Positions 11,611-24,186 of a stretch of 64,000 nucleotides of DNA are shown in pieces; positions within the stretch are counted from its first letter, which is position 1; each line of letters opens with the position of its first letter. The DNA lies in assembly GCA_048013815.1 (NCBI GenBank), contig CM106585.1, positions 24,056,001 through 24,120,000 of the forward strand, in the 5' to 3' direction. Below the pieces are notes generated by a model. The model worked only from the letters and a program-made list of their open reading frames with translations. It was not told the origin of the DNA and made no database searches. Made by a program: the position numbers and the translations under genes. The DNA is from Setoptus koraiensis (taxonomy: Eukaryota; Arthropoda).

Positions 11611-14600
11611 TGTATATACAGTACAGTATTGATTAAGTGCGATTACGTGAGCAAATTAATAATATACAACGGATGATCAACCGGATCGGCTTACTACTGC
11701 AAACTGATTATGGCAATTATTATTATTATTATTATTGAGAGCACCCAACGAGTAAGTAATTTGAACAATGACCACTCTGCAGACACAACGCTGTGGGCAA
11801 GATAGTAAAGGCAAGTTGGCCACTCTCGAGTCTCGTCATTTGCCAATCGGCAAGCATCAAGTGTTTGTGGCTAGCCGATTAATAATAATCATTGTGAAGT
11901 AAAAAGAGACTCAACTATACACCAAATGCAATAGATACCCGCCATGGGCCACAAACACATTTCTGGCCACCGGCCACTGGCCATCCCCTTCGGCCACTAT
12001 CACTTGCTTTGTTGATTGTGCTCTGCAGTCTGACCATTGGTCTACCTGTTGTTGCTGTTTACAATGTTGATAGATAGTAAGAGAGGGAGAGATTTGATTG
12101 ATTGTGACATTCAATATAGGGGCTTGCACTTGCACTCGCTTGCATACACACAGCACAAACGTATTGGTCGGTATAGATTGTAGGTGAATTAATGATTAAT
12201 TGATACCGTTGCCAATCAATCATCTGAGAGCAAGAGCAATAGCAAGACAGGGGCACTTGGGGTTAAAAAAAGAAACTTGTCTCCCTTGAGCAACGGCATC
12301 TTTTGCTCGACAATTCACAGCGATTGACTTGAGTATGGCCCATTGACTGACTGAAAGCTAGCTACTGATTACCGACACAAAGTTAAGTAACAAACAAGTA
12401 TAAATTTGAATGTTACACCTGTCGTCTGTGTCTATGGTGGTCGTCAGCGTCGTCTACTGTTTGCCAGCAATAATAACTATTATCTAATGAAGGCCTCTCT
12501 GCTCACCTTTCACCTGTTTCTTTTGGTGTCGATGCTACTCTTTCTGTTGGTCGCTAGTAATTATTACAACTACTACCTTGCCTTACTCTTGCCTCACATC
12601 AATTTGTGTTGTGTGCTGTTCGTCTCTAATAATTATTCAATCTCAATCAATTATTATTTTCTCTTTTTCCATTTGTTTCCATCAGTCATTTTAGCACACA
12701 CACAAACTACAATTGTGTTTGCTGTTATTTTATGTATCGCGTATTGTCAGTATAGTAGTCGACAAATACTATATGAATTATACCGTTTTTGCCATGCTGT
12801 ACCAGCAACAACAATTAACAATTTTCATCACACTCGCGCCCTATTCATGATAAATATACATGCCAGGTATGCACACATGATAGAGGTCGACTGATTGGTG
12901 AAACGACCAGAGACGATCCATTCACTGCAATTGTCAATGTTTCATATTTGCAAATGGTAATTCTATTCATTTGATTAATCATACTGCTGGCTGTGAATGG
13001 AACGGGCCCTATTTGTAATTGTTTTTGATCGATTGTTTCTACTTCTTCTTTTTCTTTCACTTCTCTCACTCTTACACACATCGTAATGCAACAATTGTGT
13101 ATTGCGTATATTGTATTTGTGTGATAGTCTAGTGACTAGTAGTGATAATTGTGTTCATCTTCAGTTAGTCTGATCCACCAATAATTGCCAGCAATTATTT
13201 CCGCTATTCATTATCGTTGTTACACACTTTATGTTATTACGTTTATGAGGGTTACCCAGGTGAGCTTCGGGTTGACTTGAGGTGAGCTCACCACCATCAC
13301 CACCTGTTGATTATTTGCGCCCACAGCCAGCCATCATTTGAGTATAATTGCGTTTGTCCATTTACTTTTTGTCCTCACTCATTACAATTATACCGTTTGC
13401 ATTTGATGACCACTCTATCAATTGCACAAATGCAATCATTGCATTGCAATGTTGTCAGTTGTTGTTGCTGCTGCCTCTTTGACAAACTCACTCTTTATTC
13501 AATGAAAACAAATTATTGGCCAATGAGCAATTGTCGTCATTGAGACCCCGTTATTTGAATCACTCAATCCACACGCCACCTTACGGTTAGTTATTGTCTT
13601 ACTGGTAATTCGTGGTCTGTCGTTTATAATTGTGATTATTATTATTCTTTGTGGTAAATCGCTCACCGGCTTACATGGACACAAACAGTGTGTGTTCAAT
13701 CAGATATGCAAACAAATCAATTGGACACTGCTGTAAATTAAATTAACACAATTTAATTCAACCGCCTACATGAGTGTAAGTGTTGTAAAACATGTCGTCG
13801 GACAATGTTCACTTTTGTTCAATGTTGTGAATGTTGCCAATGTGCAGTGTAAATGTAACACTGGTTTCTGTTATTTGTTACCACAAATAATTTAATGATA
13901 ACCATTTCTGCGTTCAATTAAACTCAAGACCTTGAGCTTTTCAGAGCCTTCCGAATTCTTTACCTGTGTCAGTGTGTGTCAGTGTGTGTGTTCCTTCTAT
14001 CAGATTCATTTAGTAACCGCATGAACTATATAGATAGATGCATATTGCAACAAAACAATTACACACATGGAATCATGGTGAAAGGTGAATGGGCCCACTC
14101 ACAATCATAATCAATTTAGCGTCACCGAGCAGTAGGTATTGTTCTTTTTGTCTTGTTATCTCTGAATTGTGATTAACGCGTTGGTGTTTCCATTTGGACG
14201 CTTCACTAGACAAGTGAGCTAAGCTTCATTTGCTCTATAACAACAAATGTATTTCTGTTTGCTTCATTCATTTGCTAAACGGTTCATAACTCAATCAATT
14301 GCTATCATTATTGACATATACTCACTGTTGTGCAGTCAGCTAATAATTGAACTTGATTCGTCATAACCACAAATCAAGTTGTAACTCAGCATCGCAACAT
14401 AAGCCATTCGTTTCCTTGACTTTGACTAAATGAACTTTTTGTTTGTGATTTCGTACGATAAATATAAGCTCAGCGCTGCGATAAAAAGTAGAAAAGATAA
14501 TTGGCTTCAATTTAACAATTCAAATTGTTACATTAATGACAAAATTGGCCCACCTGTCATGCAAACTATTGAGCCAGCACTTCCTGTCTCAAACACTATT

Positions 14601-17462
14601 TTTGTTTGACAAACACATCTCAATTTGTGTGTGTGTGTTTGTAACGAGATAGATCCCATTGCGAGATCCGACAGCAAGTATTGATTATCTTGCTAAAACT
14701 TACACATCTGTTGCATTTATCGATTAATGTTAATCGCTGATTAGGTGATTATGTTAACAATAAGATGAGCAACATACACAGCCCATGGAGAGAATCTGGG
14801 CCATCAATGTAGTTGCTGTTAATCAACTTGTGGCGACTAATCATGTAAATGCTTTCACCTGTTAATCATTTGTGCTCATTTTCATTATGCCAAGCCGCGC
14901 CGAAATGAAAAATGAGGCTTCTGCTGGTAACATTTAACACAATCAAGATATTAGCTTTAGTTGAACGACTTAACAATAGCATCTATCGACATGTGTCTAT
15001 CAATGATGGTATGTCGATTGATTGATGTTGATCATCTACTGAGGCATCCATCATTCCATTGTTCTCTTGCTTGTGCCTCGCATACTTATCCGAAACCCTA
15101 TTTGGTGCGCGCTCAAAATTAGCAACATTCACAACAGACAGATATTATTGCCGTTATTGAATGATGCCAAACACTGATTTGTAAATATATAATTTACCAC
15201 CTGTAACAAGTGTCTTACTAACATACGAGCGTGTTAATTGTTGTTTAGTTTGCCATTTGAAGTGATGCCAGTGATTGCATCTTCCTCCTGACTACGGCGT
15301 TAATTATTAGTTGTCCCATCATATATTATTACAGTCTGTCTATTGATTTCCGGTTGTTTGCTGGCAACAAACATGTAAAATGATCAACCGACCATCTATC
15401 GGTAGCCGATTAATATATGGACCTGGATATTGTTTATACGCCATGAGTTGCGATGTTACAGTTATAAGTTACTTGTTTGTAGTGAATGGCACCAAAACAT
15501 AGCTAGTTGAACCTAATAATTGATTTGATCCCTTTTATCGAGCCACTCGAACAATGTCAAGCTATTTGACTAACAACTTGTTAGCACAAGTGGCCAAAGA
15601 ATCAGGGCGCCGCTTGGTGTAGCGAATTCAAACCAAACTCTTGCTTATTGTTCAATTTTGTTCTTCAATCATTCTGGCTATTGCATGAACACAACTTGAG
15701 TAGGTCATTCGCGAGCATCACATTCAGACAAATTCATCTCATATTGAATTTGTATAGTGACCCTAAACATGATGAGGGTGCACAAATTTGTTTTCAATCT
15801 CCGGCTGTATCATTTCGCTCGCAAGCACAACACATTGTTTCACATACTTAATTTTATCCAATGAACGGGGCCCATTTATTGCCACTGACACAGCCTCGGA
15901 AAAGCAAAGCTTCAATTACTGAAATGACTATTTGAATTTTGCATAGAGAAATTCAAACAAAGCCGGCAACTGTTCTCATTACTCATTGGTCAACAGCATA
16001 CCTATAATTGTATTTAAGTAGCACTTTTGTAACAGTGAATCTCCTATTGCGACACACAATCCTAGCTTGGTATTGAGCGAGACAAACAAACTTTGTAAAT
16101 GGGACCGTCCGAGAATGTTTGTTTGCATTAGAATTTTCCTCTTAAGTTTTGTATTTCTTTCATGTATCAACTACAATATATGAATAATGTGTTTCATTGA
16201 ATCATTGTCATTGTGTCATCGTGCTGGCGTCATGCTATAATACTATGCACACTGTCATATGTTGTTGCTTGAGTGTGATGACATGTGAATAGTTTTCGGC
16301 ATTTATCATGACGTAACAACCTAACATTCAAATAAACGGTGACACACCTAAACAGGTGTTTATATAACTGATAAGTAAGATTGAGATAGTCAGCTGTTAC
16401 TGTGTTCAACCAGTGTTTAATGTGTATATCTATGCATACAATAACCTTTTATAATGAGGAACAAGACACAACAATGGACAAAAGAAGAAGAAGAAGAGAT
16501 TGTATTCTTTTATACTGTGTTTCCCTTTTCAATTTGAGACTTTTCTCTCGATAGATAGACATACCAAAAGCGACCAACTGAGCCATCTCAACATGTCTCT
16601 TGCTGCTGTTATTATACAACATCTTAGCCTCTGAGGATCGCCTTGTCGAGACTACTTTCACGTTTCTATTTATTGCGTCGTTTTTGGTCGTTTTGGTCAC
16701 TTCCTTCGTCGCTCACTCTTCGTCGCTCACTACATCAAGACCGCGCTCACTTGACACAGTCAGCTTTTCGACCTTTTCGCATCACACCTGATGCACCTTA
16801 TCATTTGTCACAAAGTTGCTTTTGTCGCTCTGCTATCTATTGTTGCCATTTACAGTTGCTAGTTTCTGTTGTTGCTGTTACAATGCAACAGCACAGCAAA
16901 GAGCCATCTATCACCAACAATAGCGATATCGTGACTGACTCGCCCCAAAATGAGAAATCCAACGAAATCACTTATAAGCTATTATTGCTCGACTAAAGGC
17001 ACTGCTGTTGTTATAATCTTTACGGAAACTATTCAATTGGACTTGTTTCAACCTTGTTGTAGATGTGAATATTGCTACTTACTAATCGCACACAGCAATA
17101 ATTATATGAAATACGTGATTCGAATGTTGCAAAAGGGACTCATTACTGTCCTCTCATTACTGTTGTCGTACAATATAGTCGAGCCACATTGAAGTAGATT
17201 CACGAGAAGACAATCAACCGGCCCGACAAGCTTCAAGTGGGTGTGTTAAAAAGGTGGTTTATTGTGTAATAGTGTTGCAGTTTTTCATATTTAAAACATT
17301 AACAGTAAAGCCATCTATAGGATGTAGCGAGATATCCAGCGAGTGATTTAGTATTGTTGACCGACCGTAACCAAACAACGTCTCCTCCTCTCGTTTTGCG
17401 TTACTAACTAATATATCAAGCTAGTAATTTGTGATTAATCAACTGATCAACTAATAGACTTG

Positions 17463-19166
17463 TCAACTGGACAGATGAACGGATATAACGGTGTCGTATA
17501 TGTTGCATACTTTGTCGTGATAACGCGAGCCAACTTTAACGTGATCGGCGTTCAGTTCCATGTAAAAGTTGTCCTCTTGTCCGTATTTTGGCCAAGTTGA
17601 ATTAAATTGAGTCAACATTTGGCCTGTGTAGGCAAAATGAGACCAGATTTTAATCATACGTTGCGACATCTCAATATCTGGCCCATTGTAGACGTCGGCC
17701 ATTCGTAGCGGACGACCAAACACAAATTCAACCTCGTCATGATGTGTTATACCCATCCATGGGTGGTATTGCGTTTGCGATGAACGATGATTAAATAGAT
17801 AAAAATAAACAGATCGTTTTGCTTCGCTCAATGTGGTTGCCAGTGATCTGGCTGGACAGGTGAATATTATATCTGTTATTAAACTGGCAACTCCCTTACC
17901 AAATGTCGACGCAACACTCAATGGTGGCCTAAAGTTAGATCCGTTATATTTTGGCATAATATTGTTTATCATACCGGAGCTTGTACGCAAGAACGGCTTA
18001 TATAAATGAGCGTGAGAGTCTGCAGATTGCTCTTGATCTGAGCTGCTGTTGTTGTTGTTGTTGTTGTTGTTTGACATGACTGTGACACTCATACGCTCAA
18101 TTTCTTTATTTAGAGCCCCTTTGAGCTCCTCGATATTGGACACACGCGGCTCAGCCTCGCTGGGAAACAAACTGGGCATTCCATAATGCAGCATAAAAGT
18201 GCCCTCGTCAGGATTCACACCAATGAGAAATTCTTTCTGTGGTCCAATTCGGAGATTATCCGGATCAAACGAATCCATGATGGGCCCATTAGGAAAGAAA
18301 CCTTCCAAATCGTTGCCGCTGGGAAAAAATCCCGACGAGCCCGGTGGTCCCATGGCCTCTAGAATGTCCAATGAGCTTTTGTTTCTCATGCATTCAATTG
18401 TTGCCACGTCTAACAGTGTGTCGTCATCCTCGGCTTGTTCCTCTTCCGCTTCCACTTCTAAATCGCTTGTTGTTGCTGTTGTTGTTTCTATCGGTGCCTT
18501 GTTGTCGCTGTCTGTGTTGTCTATGTTTGTCGTGACTGGTTGCGCTTGCTGCCACCGTTTGGCCAATCTTTCACTGTTTGGCTCCTCTTGGAATGGTTGC
18601 GCTGACGTTTCATTCAAATTTGTTTGTTTCAGAGTTTGTTGTTGAGACGTGCTTGACACGGAACTGTTGTCGTCATTGTTATTCTTGTCGTGCACTGATA
18701 TCACTGGCGGCAGCAGATCAGCTGCGACGTTATCGTTACTGTTCGTGTTGGTGTTGGTGTTAACATTGTCTAAAGGATAACATCCCAAACGTTTGGCCAA
18801 ATTGAGAGCAGGTGAACCCTCGTTTGCTCTTACGTCATAGGTGCGCAAAAATGATGTTGGAACACCACTTTGTAGTATGGCACGCTTAAACAAATTATAA
18901 CTCTTGGGCGATATCATGTGCAAGCCAACTGAATGACCGCCGGCACTTTCGCCAAATATAGTGACATGTTGAGGGTCGCCACCAAATGACTTTATGTTGT
19001 CTTGTATCCATTCCAATGCGGCACGTTGATCTAACAGGCCCACATTGTTTGGGGCCATTTGCTTGTGATTGGCATTCAAGAAGCCGAAAATGTTCAAGCG
19101 ATAATTGAGTGTCACCACAACAACATCGCCCAGCAGAGCCAACGAGGATCCGTCATTCTCGTCCAC
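17463..19166 (-). CDS. Cholinesterase/carboxylesterase-like protein, second coding exon
   Basis: This exon encodes the catalytic core of an alpha/beta-hydrolase of the cholinesterase/carboxylesterase family. It starts in phase 0 after the acceptor TTGGTGTTAG and continues to a stop at 17463. Seen in order are NYRLNIFGFL, GLLDQRAALEWIQDNI, the nucleophile elbow FGESAGG (Ser450 of the joined protein), PDEGTF (acid, Glu697) and MGITHHDEVEFVFG (His851). The Ser-Glu-His triad is complete, so an active esterase is plausible. Two low-complexity insertions enlarge it: about 110 residues (Asn/Thr then acidic) before the ECMRNKS segment, and an Asn/Ser run near residue 745. The C-terminal resembles no amphiphilic tetramerisation tail or GPI signal that I can recognise. 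The gene lies antisense inside the rhotekin intron. Substrate cannot be inferred. Confidence 0.85.
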   Translation of the reverse strand: MDENDGSSLALLGDVVVVTLNYRLNIFGFLNANHKQMAPNNVGLLDQRAALEWIQDNIKSFGGDPQHVTIFGESAGGHSVGLHMISPKSYNLFKRAILQSGVPTSFLRTYDVRANEGSPALNLAKRLGCYPLDNVNTNTNTNSNDNVAADLLPPVISVHDKNNNDDNSSVSSTSQQQTLKQTNLNETSAQPFQEEPNSERLAKRWQQAQPVTTNIDNTDSDNKAPIETTTATTSDLEVEAEEEQAEDDDTLLDVATIECMRNKSSLDILEAMGPPGSSGFFPSGNDLEGFFPNGPIMDSFDPDNLRIGPQKEFLIGVNPDEGTFMLHYGMPSLFPSEAEPRVSNIEELKGALNKEIERMSVTVMSNNNNNNNNSSSDQEQSADSHAHLYKPFLRTSSGMINNIMPKYNGSNFRPPLSVASTFGKGVASLITDIIFTCPARSLATTLSEAKRSVYFYLFNHRSSQTQYHPWMGITHHDEVEFVFGRPLRMADVYNGPDIEMSQRMIKIWSHFAYTGQMLTQFNSTWPKYGQEDNFYMELNADHVKVGSRYHDKVCNIYDTVISVHLSS

Positions 19167-19344
19167 CTAACACCAACATGATAGATATGTTACAGATAAA
19201 AAAGATCAATCACATTGATTGAATGGTCAGTTAGAGATTTGTTGTCGTTGTCGTTGTCGTTGTCGTATTACGTAATAAGTAACGGACTATCTGACAAGTA
19301 TTTCGAGTAACCGTGACATCTGTCGTGATATCTGCAACACTCAC
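19167..19344 (-). other. 178 bp phase-0 intron of the cholinesterase-like gene
   Basis: Read on the minus strand, the donor is TCG then GTGAGT and the acceptor is GTGTTAG then GTG GAC GAG. Both sides are phase 0, and the join gives GGVSVDENDG, where family members have a comparable turn after the oxyanion-hole HGGAF motif. A (GTC/GTT)n run sits in the middle (about 19240-19265). Confidence 0.8.
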
Positions 19345-20472
19345 CGACACTCCGCCGTATTGGAAGGCGCCACCGTGAAACCAAACCATAACGGGCCGCT
19401 TGTAATTCTTGTTGTATTTGAGAGAGGGCGACCAAATGTTCATATACAAACAATCTTCGTTCATTATTGGCGACAAAACGTGCACGGGTGACGATCGCGA
19501 GGCTAATGTCATCGAAGATTGAACACAAAACGGTGGCCACTTTATTGCCTGATATATACCCTTCCAAGGCTCAATGGGTTGCGGGGCGCGAAATCGCAAC
19601 TCATTAATGGGTGCCTTGGCATAAGGAACACTCAAGAAAGTGTACAATCTCTTGTTGAATTTTATTGATCTCACTCCCTCTAAGACGCCCATTTTAGTGC
19701 GCAACAATATTGGCGAATCAAAAGCTTGCTCTTGGCTGCTAGTATAAAATATGCCCTTGTTTCCGGTTAAATTGCCATAAGTTTGTGCATTCTTGAAATC
19801 TTTTGGCTCTATTTTATATTGTCCATTTGCCATGAGCCAAGTGGGTTTCACTTTCTCCATATAAACAGTCTCAATATTGAATTGTTTGTTGCTCGCTGTT
19901 TGTTGTTGCTCTGACCTGTTGGCACGATGATCTTGCAATGTGAGCGCCGTTATAGAGGCCAATCTATTCGGAGCTGGTCTACCGGAAGCAACAGGTGAGG
20001 TAATGCTGCTGCTGTTGTCAACATTTGTGGCATTGCTCACTGTTGAATCGGACGGAAATAATTCCGTTTGATTAGTTTGAATCATTGCCACTTTCATCAT
20101 TTCTTTTTGTTGTTGTTTATGAGGTATTATCTCCCTGAACGCAAAACTATCAACAAGCTGGAACGAACAAATTGCATACAAACAAATGATCGTTATGTGG
20201 ATTTTGACTAGCCATGATTTACTCTTGAAATTAGCTGTATTAGCTTTTTTGGAACTATAATTACATTGGTGGTCTGATAGTAACACTGCTCTGTTAGATT
20301 GTTTCATTTGTATAAATAATTGCCCTCTCATCGCTGCTACTGCTGCTCTCGTCGATTGTTGCTGACCAATCATACGGTTACGTAAGCCCCAAGCCATTGT
20401 ATCACTCACTTGATTATCTGTATCATTGTCGCTAATGAACGGATGCTTGTTTTTCTCAATAATTGTTTGCAT
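19345..20472 (-). CDS. Cholinesterase/carboxylesterase-like protein, first coding exon
   Basis: This exon encodes residues 1-376 (ATG at 20472; upstream codons are open but begin with non-ATG). A hydrophobic segment at about residues 88-111 (HITIICLYAICSFQLV) follows roughly 85 polar residues, so the protein may be a type II membrane protein or use a later Met; a conventional signal peptide would need another start. Residues 110-250 are a poorly conserved Ser/Thr/Gln-rich linker with many N-glycosylation-like sites. The esterase domain begins near residue 255 with TKMGVLEG, then FLSVPYAKAP, RFRAPQPIEPWKG, Cys316 and Cys341 (first family disulphide, EDCLYMNIWSP) and the oxyanion-hole motif HGGAF. 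The position ten residues before Cys341, Trp84 in Torpedo acetylcholinesterase, is His331, which argues against a true acetylcholinesterase. The joined protein is about 943 residues, long for the family (about 550-600). Confidence 0.8.
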
Positions 20473-23400
20473 TGTAATCAACAATCTTCTATTGATTTGT
20501 ATTGTTGAAAATAATTATGTTGACTATATCGTATGTTATTATGTGACGATTGAAAAGTTTTGTCAAGCTTCAAGAGTGTCCGTTGTAGTCGTGATTTGTG
20601 TTGTGTGAGTGGATGATAAGATTGTTTGCATATTATTATTTAATGTGTTTCCTTTCTCTTTGTTGTATCCACACTAAGTATCCACTCAAGTTTGCATGAA
20701 AAGGAGGAAACAAATCAACGAGAAGTCGACTATTTTACAAATTCACTCTGGGCCACTGCCACAATTGTTGCTAGTGTGATGTCGGGCTTGTTGAAATCCT
20801 TTCGCTTCTTCTTCGACTTGGTCTTTGTTGTCTCGACGCATCAGGCAATAGTTGATTTTGTCACCGCTTATGATTGTGACGCTTCACTGAGTGGATTACC
20901 CAGCGAAAAGAAGATGTTTACGTGACAAGCGTGATTGGCCCGTCTACTTTGTTGTTGTGATATTTGCATTTTATCTCTATCTTCTCTGACTCAATTGGTT
21001 CTTCCGACAAACTTAGTTTTGCAGTTTTCATTCAATGATTGGTTTATTATCAGCAAGCCTAATCTCATATTGGGCTAACTGATGTTGTCGTTCATTTCTA
21101 TTAACTTGGCAAAAAACGACAATTTGTGTGCACTCAGTTCAAGCTCAAGGTGCCTGATCTTTTGGCTTCTTTTTCACCAAGACGATACCTGTTTATCTGT
21201 GTATCGGTGCCGTTGTTGTTATTCATGGTGGTTCAACTATCTTAGCGAATCATGTTTAAACAAATCAAAAAATTGGAATAGAGATAGCGAGAGAGAAATT
21301 AGTTTAGTTGACTGAAATAGCTTAATGATCACTTTGACTCTTTCTTTCCCATTCAATGTCTTGTTTGCCCACCCCTTGATCTCGTGTCAATGTCACTAAG
21401 TGCTCACATCGTGCATATCATCAGTTGTTTTATTTCGATCGGTCGCGCATCCTGGCCTTCCCACCACTAACACGAGTCCTCGTTTGTTTCTCTATGGCTC
21501 TTAATGATCTAAGCGAAAGTGTCTAATCAACAGCGACAGGTAGAATGATTATTCTGACTTTTGTTTATTTGACGAACATTGATTCATGCAAGATATATTC
21601 ATATATTTATACTACATAGAAGACACAAGATCACAAGATCATCCCAATGAACAAACAAACAACCAAACAAACAAGCAATTAGATACAAAATTTTCATTAA
21701 CTAGCCATCCAACACACATGTCATGGCTCTTCCTGGCATGTATACACGGCGTCTATAGGTAACGGTTACAGTGTGATCATTCTGTGATGACAGCAGAGAT
21801 AATTTACACCAACTTTCATATCGTTTTCTCTTGAAGGGGTCCTCCCTTAAAATGAGTGCAACCGAACTCAATGATGATTCTTTTAGTGCGTCACTGATTC
21901 GTGAATTCGTTGTGTGTATAACATCGCCAACAAGTTGTTGTTATTTATAGGATGGTGGTGGACGAATTGGGCATGATTATTGAATAAATGATGATAGCAA
22001 ACTCGAAGAATAGACTTGCGCGAACGTTGATCGTTTTATACTGTAATGAACATTAGAAAATCTCTATGCCAGCTTGTTTTGTCTGCCAATAAATAGTGCA
22101 CGGAGACCGTTACACACAGCTAAACAAATAATATCTACTAGACGTTATTTATTTGGAGATCGAGCCGTCTTTTGGATTGTCTATGCGAATATTGGATTGT
22201 TAGACAGAGTTTTTGTTCGCTAATTGTTATCGCTTATTGTTTGTTTTGTTTGTTACAACGCGTGTCGTCTCATGTGTTGTATTTGTGTGTCCGATTTGTT
22301 CTGTTCTGATCTGATCCGATCTGATCAGATCAGATCAAACGATCAAATTCATAAAATACTAATGATGATTGCAGCTCAAGTCAGGGACGAGGCCCGTGCG
22401 AATCCACTGTCTCACGGTAGGATATAAATATATATAGAAACATAAACAGAATGGCCGGTGGCTAAGTGATCTGAGCCAAGCCAGTTGCCAGTTAAACTAG
22501 TGAATGATCTCAGACGCTTTGATACAAGTAATGGCGGGATTCATTGAACACAGACATGACTTATTGACTTGTCCTGGAACCAGTTGTTATTGATACTGGC
22601 GAAACTGGTTAGTTAGAAAAGTTGCTTTCACTATTGCTGTCTGTGTCGTATTTAATCATCGCGATACAAATAATTAACGACGCGACACATAACGTGGCTC
22701 TGAGATCACAACAACACCGACAACAACAACAACTACCTGTAGTATGTGAAGGCATCACTCACAGACACAACCATTCCTATTAGCATAAACATATATTAGA
22801 TATATCTAGGATATTCACACACGGCTAAGTTCAACGGAAGTAGCTATCCAACAGACAAGACAAAGTCACCAGTTTCAATCTAGTTTGTCTTTCTAAATCG
22901 AGTACTAATTATTGTGCGTCATCCCATCCAACTATTATAGTATCAATTTGTACCACGCCTCTCACTCACCTTGACTTCCGGCCGTCACTTTGTGTTCGTG
23001 AGTGAATTATTGCCTCGCTTTCATATTCAATTAACGATAGCCTTTAGAGCCTATTCACACATTGCTCACTTTCATTCAATTGTGTGTTCTGTTTTGCTGG
23101 TGTATATGTATCGCTGACCAGTTAGTATTATTGTCTACATGAATTATCCCTTTAATCAATCTTTTGCATCTGTTCTGCCATCTAAAATTGTATTTCAAAT
23201 GTCTCTTTCTTTTGTCTATTCATCTGTTTGACATTGAACAAGTTCTCCTCTGACAATCTCATTATCGTTGCAGCTTATGCAAATAGTTGATTGTCGTCTT
23301 TTCATTCGTTGATCCATCTAACAAGCATCATTTAGATTATATATTATTATTTTTCCAATGCTTGTGGTTAGATGTGGTGCAATTCGCCCACGTCACACAG

Positions 23401-24186
23401 TGTGAACATATTATATTCTGGCGTGATTCAAAACTTACAGGTTGCTGTACAGGTACACCATCAATGAGGTAATCATGTTCATGTATATGCACTGAGTTTA
23501 ATGTACCAGACACAATCAGTTGATCGTAATTTCAAATGAAAATTTATTGTCTCTGATAGTATAGAGATTTGTTTGCACGCCACCATCAATAATAGCCTTA
23601 CCCTATTTCGCTCTCGCATGATGCCGATAGACAGATAGAGTTGCCAATGTTGCCAGCTTAGATAACCAGCTATAGTTGTCATGACTACCAGCTCAAGTTA
23701 TTCCAAGGAGAGATGTCAGTGGCAATGAAACCGCACGACAGCAGCGTCATTTCTCTAAAATCTATCACTTGCAACAAAATTGTATTTGCAATAATGTTAA
23801 AAGAGCAACAGATATTCTTTGTATCAATCCATTATAGTGTGATGATAATGATAATTTCATCATAGGCACAAGGCTTACAATTGATTGATAGATGCTCAGC
23901 ACGATACAGCCTGGAATTATGTTGTAACAACAACAGTTTGTTGTACCAAATCAAGTACTCTGTTTTGAGTAGACACTTATCACAAAAACTCAAGTGAGAT
24001 ATTTTTGTTGGGATACGCAAATTGGAAGATCGAGAATAATGTTGTCAACTGTGCTAGTTTAGTTGTGGCATCAGCCAATATATTGTAATTTGTTTCTCAT
24101 AGTAATTGTTTAGTCATCAAATATGATGTCACAGTATCATTTGTTATTATGCAATCATTTTAGTTTGTTCATTAGAATAGTTTGTT
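20473..24186. other. Rhotekin intron between the two nested genes: no supportable gene
   Basis: This 3.7 kb presumably includes the promoter of the cholinesterase-like gene just above 20472. It has short ORFs without recognisable domains, AT-rich DNA, a CAA/CAG-rich patch near 22710 and a small TGATC/GATCA inverted repeat at 22308-22337. Confidence 0.55.
22308..22337. repeat. GATC-rich inverted repeat
   Basis: TGATCTGATC is followed after six bases by GATCAGATCA and a further GATCA. The arms of 10 bp are perfect. It is an unremarkable simple sequence with possible cruciform potential. Confidence 0.6.

Larger units (their letters stand above)
3548..17462. other. Rhotekin intron, left part: no supportable gene
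   Basis: Nearly 14 kb of intron upstream of the nested cholinesterase-like gene. It contains many (GTT)n/(CAA)n and CA/GT tracts, a CT run near 7440, an 18 bp perfect palindrome at 5943-5960 and two strong hairpins (9329-9365 and 9852-9911). Short ORFs on both strands (for example 3785-4054 minus, 6138-6614 plus, 12406-12894 plus) show no recognised domain and look like chance. A large first intron like this commonly holds enhancers, but none can be identified by eye. Confidence 0.55.

Noticed and set aside
12406-12894. 162-codon hydrophobic plus-strand frame
   Set aside because: Driven by TTN/ATT-rich DNA. Leu/Tyr/Phe/Asn-rich without clear helix boundaries or conserved motifs.
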